DNA of 8,366 nucleotides from Bacteroidales bacterium UBA6360 (lineage in GTDB: Bacteria; Bacteroidota; Bacteroidia; Bacteroidales; UBA932), in the NCBI GenBank assembly GCA_002440085.1, contig DJRM01000133.1:1-8366 (forward strand). Reading direction: 5' to 3'. The position numbers were made by a program, and so were the translations under genes. Below are positions 5,414 through 8,366 of this stretch, piece after piece. The first letter of the stretch is position 1. Each line of letters begins with the position of its first letter. Under the pieces are notes generated by a model that made no database searches, was not told where the DNA came from, and saw only the letters and a program-made list of their open reading frames with translations.

Positions 5414-6214
5414 TCAGAACGAGAATTTGTAGCCGACGCAGAGGGGGAACTCGTGCTTTGTCTTCCAGTAGAGGCTCTTGAGTTCCGTCCCTTCCTTATT
5501 CGTGTCGATTTCGAGGGAATGAACCCAGTTGTACATCAGCGTGAACTCGATGCTGTGCGCCCGCGTGATGTTCCAGTCGAAGCCGGCGGCGGTGCGTACG
5601 CGGTTGAGGTAGGCGTGGCTGTAGCCGAGGAACTGGTAGGCCGCCGAGGTCTCGCTCCATGTGGCGGAACATTTCGGGGCGTTGAATATATTGCGCAGTT
5701 CGACATATACAAAAGGTTCTATATGTCTGAATCCCTGATACTTCACTGTGAATCGGGACTTCAGCTGGAGCGCGTTGGGAACATCCTGGAACTCGTTGAG
5801 GTCGTAGGCATAGTGCGTGAGCTGAAGCTTTTCGCGGAGGGAGAACTTCCAGTTACCGGTGTCGTACTGACCGGTCAGGTTCAGGGAGAAGCGGTGGCGC
5901 GGCCTGAAGGTGTTCGCCGAATTGAAGTGGCCAATGAAGATGTATTCCCCGCCGACCTTGAAATAGTTGCAGACCTTGTATTCAATCCCCACGCTTGCCT
6001 GATGCCTCTCGACTCCGGCAAGGGAATTCTTGGTTCTCAGTTCATAGCCGGCGCTCAGGTGCAGCCCCTTGACGATTTTCCAGTCAATTTCGGCCGATGT
6101 CCTCGTGTTGAAGCCCACGCTCTGGGCGGAAACTTTTGCGTTTGTCAGGAGCAGCCCCGACAAGGCAAGTACGGCGGCAGCGGCCGTCCTGAAGATCTTT
6201 TCCGTCGTTTTCAT
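5414..6214 (-). CDS. DUF2490-family outer-membrane beta-barrel protein
   Basis: A 266-residue protein of the DUF2490 type, a Bacteroidota outer-membrane family of unknown function. Residues 1-30 are a signal peptide: Lys/Arg near the start, AAAAVLALSGLLL, and cleavage after VSA30. The rest alternates polar and aromatic residues in amphipathic strands typical of a small barrel, for example WKIVKGLHLSAGYELR, FKVGGEYIFIG and HSIEFTLMYNW, and the last residues, YKFSF, end in the Phe needed for outer-membrane assembly. The ATG at 6214 is chosen because it puts the signal peptide at the N terminus; another ATG directly precedes it at 6217, and a longer frame from 6256 would only add the translated hairpin. 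The gene lies 105 bp behind the DUF4956 gene and may be read from the same transcript or its own promoter. Its ligand is unknown. Confidence 0.8.
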   Translation of the reverse strand: MKTTEKIFRTAAAAVLALSGLLLTNAKVSAQSVGFNTRTSAEIDWKIVKGLHLSAGYELRTKNSLAGVERHQASVGIEYKVCNYFKVGGEYIFIGHFNSANTFRPRHRFSLNLTGQYDTGNWKFSLREKLQLTHYAYDLNEFQDVPNALQLKSRFTVKYQGFRHIEPFVYVELRNIFNAPKCSATWSETSAAYQFLGYSHAYLNRVRTAAGFDWNITRAHSIEFTLMYNWVHSLEIDTNKEGTELKSLYWKTKHEFPLCVGYKFSF

Positions 6215-6237
6215 CATTCTTTTATTTCGGGTTTCAT

Positions 6238-6254
6238 GCCTGCAGCCCGCAGGC
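6238..6254. repeat. GCCTGC-N5-GCAGGC hairpin in front of DUF2490
   Basis: Perfect 6-bp GC-rich arms flank AGCCC, 24 bp upstream of the start at 6214. On the minus strand it follows TACATTG (6261-6255), a poor -7 box with no good -33, so it could be a leader hairpin or an operator. No T run follows it, so a terminator is unlikely. The rest of the gap 6255-6319 shows only the short palindrome TGTGCACA (6288-6295). Confidence 0.45.
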
Positions 6255-6319
6255 AATGTATAAGACGATTATGATTAAAAAATGTTATGTGCACAGGGCG
6301 ATCTTTTTTCATAAGTTCT

Positions 6320-7087
6320 TCAAAACCCCTGATTCTCAACGAACTGCTTGTTCCTGACAATCCCGTCCATCGTTGAGGCCGATTTCCCGTCCGCCTCGTA
6401 ATACACCTTTATATATGCGGAATCCTTCAGAAAGTCGATGTTTCCGATTTCGACATCGGTCGGGACTATGCCGCAGCGCCGGCGGATGTCGTCGAAAAGC
6501 TCGTCGCGGCGCTCCGGCACAATGAGGTCGATGCGGTCGTAGAGAATAATCTTCGACGTCGTTTTCCTGAGCTTGCGGCTGCTTTCGAGAATCCATATCA
6601 GAATGACTGACAGTGCGTTGGCTGAAACCGCCACCGCGAGGTCTCCCCAACCGAGCGCATAGTGCGCCGTCGGCTCGCCGATTTCGACTGCGCGGAAAAG
6701 AGGCGTGAGGCCGTTGACGGCAGAGAGGGCGATGATGATGAACAGGTAGGTCATCTCACGTATGGGAACGGTTTCCGTGCGGTAGCGGATGACGCCGAAA
6801 ATCGCGAATAGTCCGAGGGTGAGCCCCACCCCGACATCGACTCTGCCCATGGCGTAGAGCAGCAGGAGCATCGCCGAGGAGAAGGCCAGGAACGTGAACA
6901 CATAGTCCTTGCGGCGGCTTTTCGGATAGTAGAAGAAATGCACGAGAATCCAGCAGACGAGCAGGTTGAGGAAGAACCGCAGGGCGAGTTCGCCGAGGCT
7001 CTGCGCCGTTGTCATGACCGGCTCTACGAGTGTCTGAATAAGTTCGCTCTCGTCCAAAGCGGCTGTAGTATAACAGGTCTGTAACAT
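6320..7087 (-). CDS. DUF4956 family membrane protein
   Basis: A 255-residue inner-membrane protein of the DUF4956 family. About five hydrophobic segments are visible (roughly 37-53, 62-79, 88-100, 112-128, 149-168). The conserved block FAIFGVIRYRTETVPIREMTYLF (94-116) is the clearest family mark, and a soluble C-terminal part from about 178 (KIILYDRIDLIVPERRDEL...GNIDFLKDSAYIKVYY) follows. DUF4956 genes commonly sit next to VTC-domain genes, as here, suggesting joint work on polyphosphate or another polyanion at the membrane; the function is not proven. The ATG at 7087 gives a 64-nt overlap with the VTC frame as it reads. Another ATG at 7015, just past the VTC stop at 7024, would leave only six residues before the conserved LGELALRFFLNLL, so 7087 is preferred. 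Confidence 0.8.
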   Translation of the reverse strand: MLQTCYTTAALDESELIQTLVEPVMTTAQSLGELALRFFLNLLVCWILVHFFYYPKSRRKDYVFTFLAFSSAMLLLLYAMGRVDVGVGLTLGLFAIFGVIRYRTETVPIREMTYLFIIIALSAVNGLTPLFRAVEIGEPTAHYALGWGDLAVAVSANALSVILIWILESSRKLRKTTSKIILYDRIDLIVPERRDELFDDIRRRCGIVPTDVEIGNIDFLKDSAYIKVYYEADGKSASTMDGIVRNKQFVENQGF

Positions 7088-7902
7088 CTTAGATAAAAGT
7101 TTTTGTTAATCTTTTCTATTGTTCTGAACTTTTGCCTGAACCGTCCCGGATGTACCCCGGAGTCGGTTGAGACTATGCCGATGCAGTACTTGCTGACCCT
7201 CATCGGCTTCACCCTGTGCCGCAGCAGGATGTCCTGCATCTCGCTGCATAGCCATCCGTCCTGCTTCAGTTCGATGATGACCGCCTCTCCGATGTCAGCG
7301 ATGGCGCCGGTTCTGAAATTTCGGAACGAGACGGACAAATCTATGGTCAGGCGCTCGCTCAAGCCCTTGTTCACCAATGTGATGCGGCGGAACGATGTCT
7401 CAAGCGACGGGGATATGGACTTCGCATCATAGTCCGAATGTCCCGCCAGCCATGAGCAGACCTCTTCATTGCCGCGAAAATCTTCAAAGAGCGCGGCTGG
7501 AACGGGGATTCTTTTCTTTTTCGTCCTGCCGCGGTTGTTCTTGCGCTTCACTTCAAGGAAGCATAGCCCGGATTGCCGGTACATCCTTGTCCGCACCTTC
7601 TGCCGCACCGCCTTTCCGCGCCTGTGCTCGGTGAACATCCGGAGCTCCGAAGTGTCGAAGTAGATGCTGTCGTAGCCGTGCAGTCTCTCGCCGTCCTGCT
7701 CAAAGACACGGTAGCCATGTGCCGCCGCATCCTTAAGCAGCGCCCTGAGTTCAAGTGTGTCAGTGAGATACTTGCTGTCGATGCGGTTCATCAGCCTGAT
7801 TGAGTCCATCTCATCAAGCGTGATGGGCGCGAAGGCTGAAAGCAGGCCTCCGAGGCCAGATGGACTGCTATGGACGATGCCGTCTGCTGCGCCGGTGGCC
7901 AT
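7024..7902 (-). CDS. VTC-domain protein (polyphosphate-polymerase fold)
   Basis: A 292-residue VTC-domain protein, related to the catalytic domain of yeast Vtc4, which makes polyphosphate from ATP inside a basic tunnel. Matching blocks in order: PITLDEMDSIRLMNRIDSKY (26-45), YDSIYFDT (77-84), QKVRTRMYR (101-109), FLEVKRKNNRGRTKKKR (115-131), RITLVNK (173-179), ERLTIDL (183-189), IIELKQD (209-215) with the presumed metal ligand Glu211, and VSKYC (236-240). Bacterial members are usually near 240-265 residues. Here the family-like part ends at KFRTIEKIN (258-266), then 26 unrelated residues follow in the overlap with DUF4956, probably from a one-base shift. The ATG at 7902 lies 19 nt after the upstream stop; in-frame ATGs at 7992 and 7950 exist, but would overlap the previous gene and add residues with no family match. 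Confidence 0.8.
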   Translation of the reverse strand: MATGAADGIVHSSPSGLGGLLSAFAPITLDEMDSIRLMNRIDSKYLTDTLELRALLKDAAAHGYRVFEQDGERLHGYDSIYFDTSELRMFTEHRRGKAVRQKVRTRMYRQSGLCFLEVKRKNNRGRTKKKRIPVPAALFEDFRGNEEVCSWLAGHSDYDAKSISPSLETSFRRITLVNKGLSERLTIDLSVSFRNFRTGAIADIGEAVIIELKQDGWLCSEMQDILLRHRVKPMRVSKYCIGIVSTDSGVHPGRFRQKFRTIEKINKNFYLRCYRPVILQPLWTRANLFRHS

Positions 7903-7921
7903 ACTCTTGACCGGAGTCGTG

Positions 7922-8335
7922 TCAGTTGCCTTCTCCGGGGATATATTCATAGACTTTGTACCGCTTGAGCCTTCCTTTTGCGTCATAGACATATTCCGTT
8001 TTCTTTCGTCCGAACTCGTCGAATTCGAATTTCCTCACATTGTCGAGCTTGTTCGCGCCGTTATAGACGAGTTCGCGGACAATTTTCCCGTTCGGGCCGA
8101 TTTCATATTTCTTCCGCCACTTGACACCCTTGCTGTCGTACTCGATTTCCTCGACTTTCCTTCCGTTTTCGTTGTAAATCGTCACATGATCGAGCTCCTT
8201 CTGGTTCGTCGCCGCATCGACCTTCCATTCCTTAAGGGTCATATTGCTTTTCGAGGGTTTCGTCGTCTCCTGCGCCGGCAGCGAAATGCCGAATGCCGCG
8301 AAAAAGAGCGTCGCGAGTAAAATCTTTCTTTTCAT
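7922..8335 (-). CDS. Small exported protein with degenerate YD/RHS-like repeats
   Basis: A 137-residue protein with a signal peptide: MKRKILLATLFFAAFG, then cleavage after LPA21 and no lipobox cysteine, so it is probably periplasmic or surface-released rather than a lipoprotein. The mature part contains imperfect repeats of an aromatic-rich beta-hairpin unit: IYNENGRKVEEIEYDSKG (53-70), YEIGPNGKIVRELVYNG (77-93), FEFDEFGRKKTEYVYDAKG (103-121) and a last half unit, YKVYEY (126-131). These resemble the YD/RHS or MORN-like exported repeat proteins of Bacteroidota, whose role is unknown. The ATG at 8335 puts the signal peptide at the N terminus; the ATG at 8350 only adds five residues. It lies 19 nt before the VTC gene on the same strand, so they probably share an mRNA. 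Confidence 0.7.
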   Translation of the reverse strand: MKRKILLATLFFAAFGISLPAQETTKPSKSNMTLKEWKVDAATNQKELDHVTIYNENGRKVEEIEYDSKGVKWRKKYEIGPNGKIVRELVYNGANKLDNVRKFEFDEFGRKKTEYVYDAKGRLKRYKVYEYIPGEGN

Positions 8336-8345
8336 ATAATTATGT

Positions 8346-8365
8346 ATCAATCTATATCAATCTAT
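8346..8365. repeat. Two tandem copies of ATCAATCTAT at the right edge
   Basis: Two exact 10-bp copies (8346-8355 and 8356-8365) lie just upstream of the minus-strand operon, and the sequence may continue beyond the window. They could belong to the promoter of that operon. No full TAnnTTTG box is visible in the 31 bases available. Confidence 0.5.
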
Positions 8366-8366
8366 A

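Noticed and set aside
5384..6274. A 296-codon plus-strand open frame opposite the DUF2490 gene
   Set aside because: The minus-strand frame has a signal peptide, barrel-like strands and a terminal Phe; the plus-strand product is a Val/Glu/Gly-rich mirror with no family resemblance and begins inside the 22-bp repeats.
7757..8320. A 187-codon plus-strand open frame opposite the VTC and exported-protein genes
   Set aside because: It spans two well-supported minus-strand genes and their junction, so it is an antisense shadow.

Overview
The window looks like a chromosomal segment of a Bacteroidota member, most likely order Bacteroidales. Several promoters fit the TTG/TTTG - N19-20 - TAnnTTTG pattern of that phylum, most starts lack a Shine-Dalgarno sequence, and the families present (MqsR/Panacea toxin-antitoxin, AAA_14/DUF4143 ATPases, DUF2490, DUF4956, VTC) occur together in gut Bacteroidales. 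I cannot name a species.

The left part, about 1-5413, is an accessory cluster. It opens with a toxin-antitoxin operon: an MqsR-like toxin overlaps by ATGA with an antitoxin that fuses an MqsA-type helix-turn-helix half to a C-terminal Panacea (DUF4065/SocA) domain. Next is a wrecked fic gene, with a frameshift in its N-terminal part and an internal deletion that removed the catalytic core. Three genes or remnants of the AAA_14/DUF4143 ATPase family follow: a complete plus-strand copy (2162-3373), a C-terminal remnant (3349-3801) and a complete minus-strand copy (3988-5280).

Each AAA_14 locus lies beside its own type of short repeat: twin GTTTAT-N4-ATAAAC palindromes 33 bp apart around the promoter of the first; a 59-nt near-perfect palindrome exactly where the second loses its N-terminal part; and, around the third, a TACGAAAATTTTCGTA palindrome on its 3' side and about three 22-bp tandem repeats upstream of its promoter. 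This link between ATPase and repeat is the most promising undescribed pattern here.

The right part, 5414-8366, is a minus-strand set of housekeeping or envelope genes that looks more GC-rich by eye. In transcription order it holds a small exported repeat protein, a VTC-domain protein (polyphosphate polymerase fold), a DUF4956 membrane protein and a DUF2490 outer-membrane beta-barrel. The VTC and DUF4956 genes are a recurrent pair. Here they overlap by 64 nt, because the VTC frame runs past its usual end; removing one base from an A5 run would restore a stop right in front of the DUF4956 ATG. The 22-bp repeats at 5351-5410 mark the likely boundary between the backbone genes and the accessory cluster.
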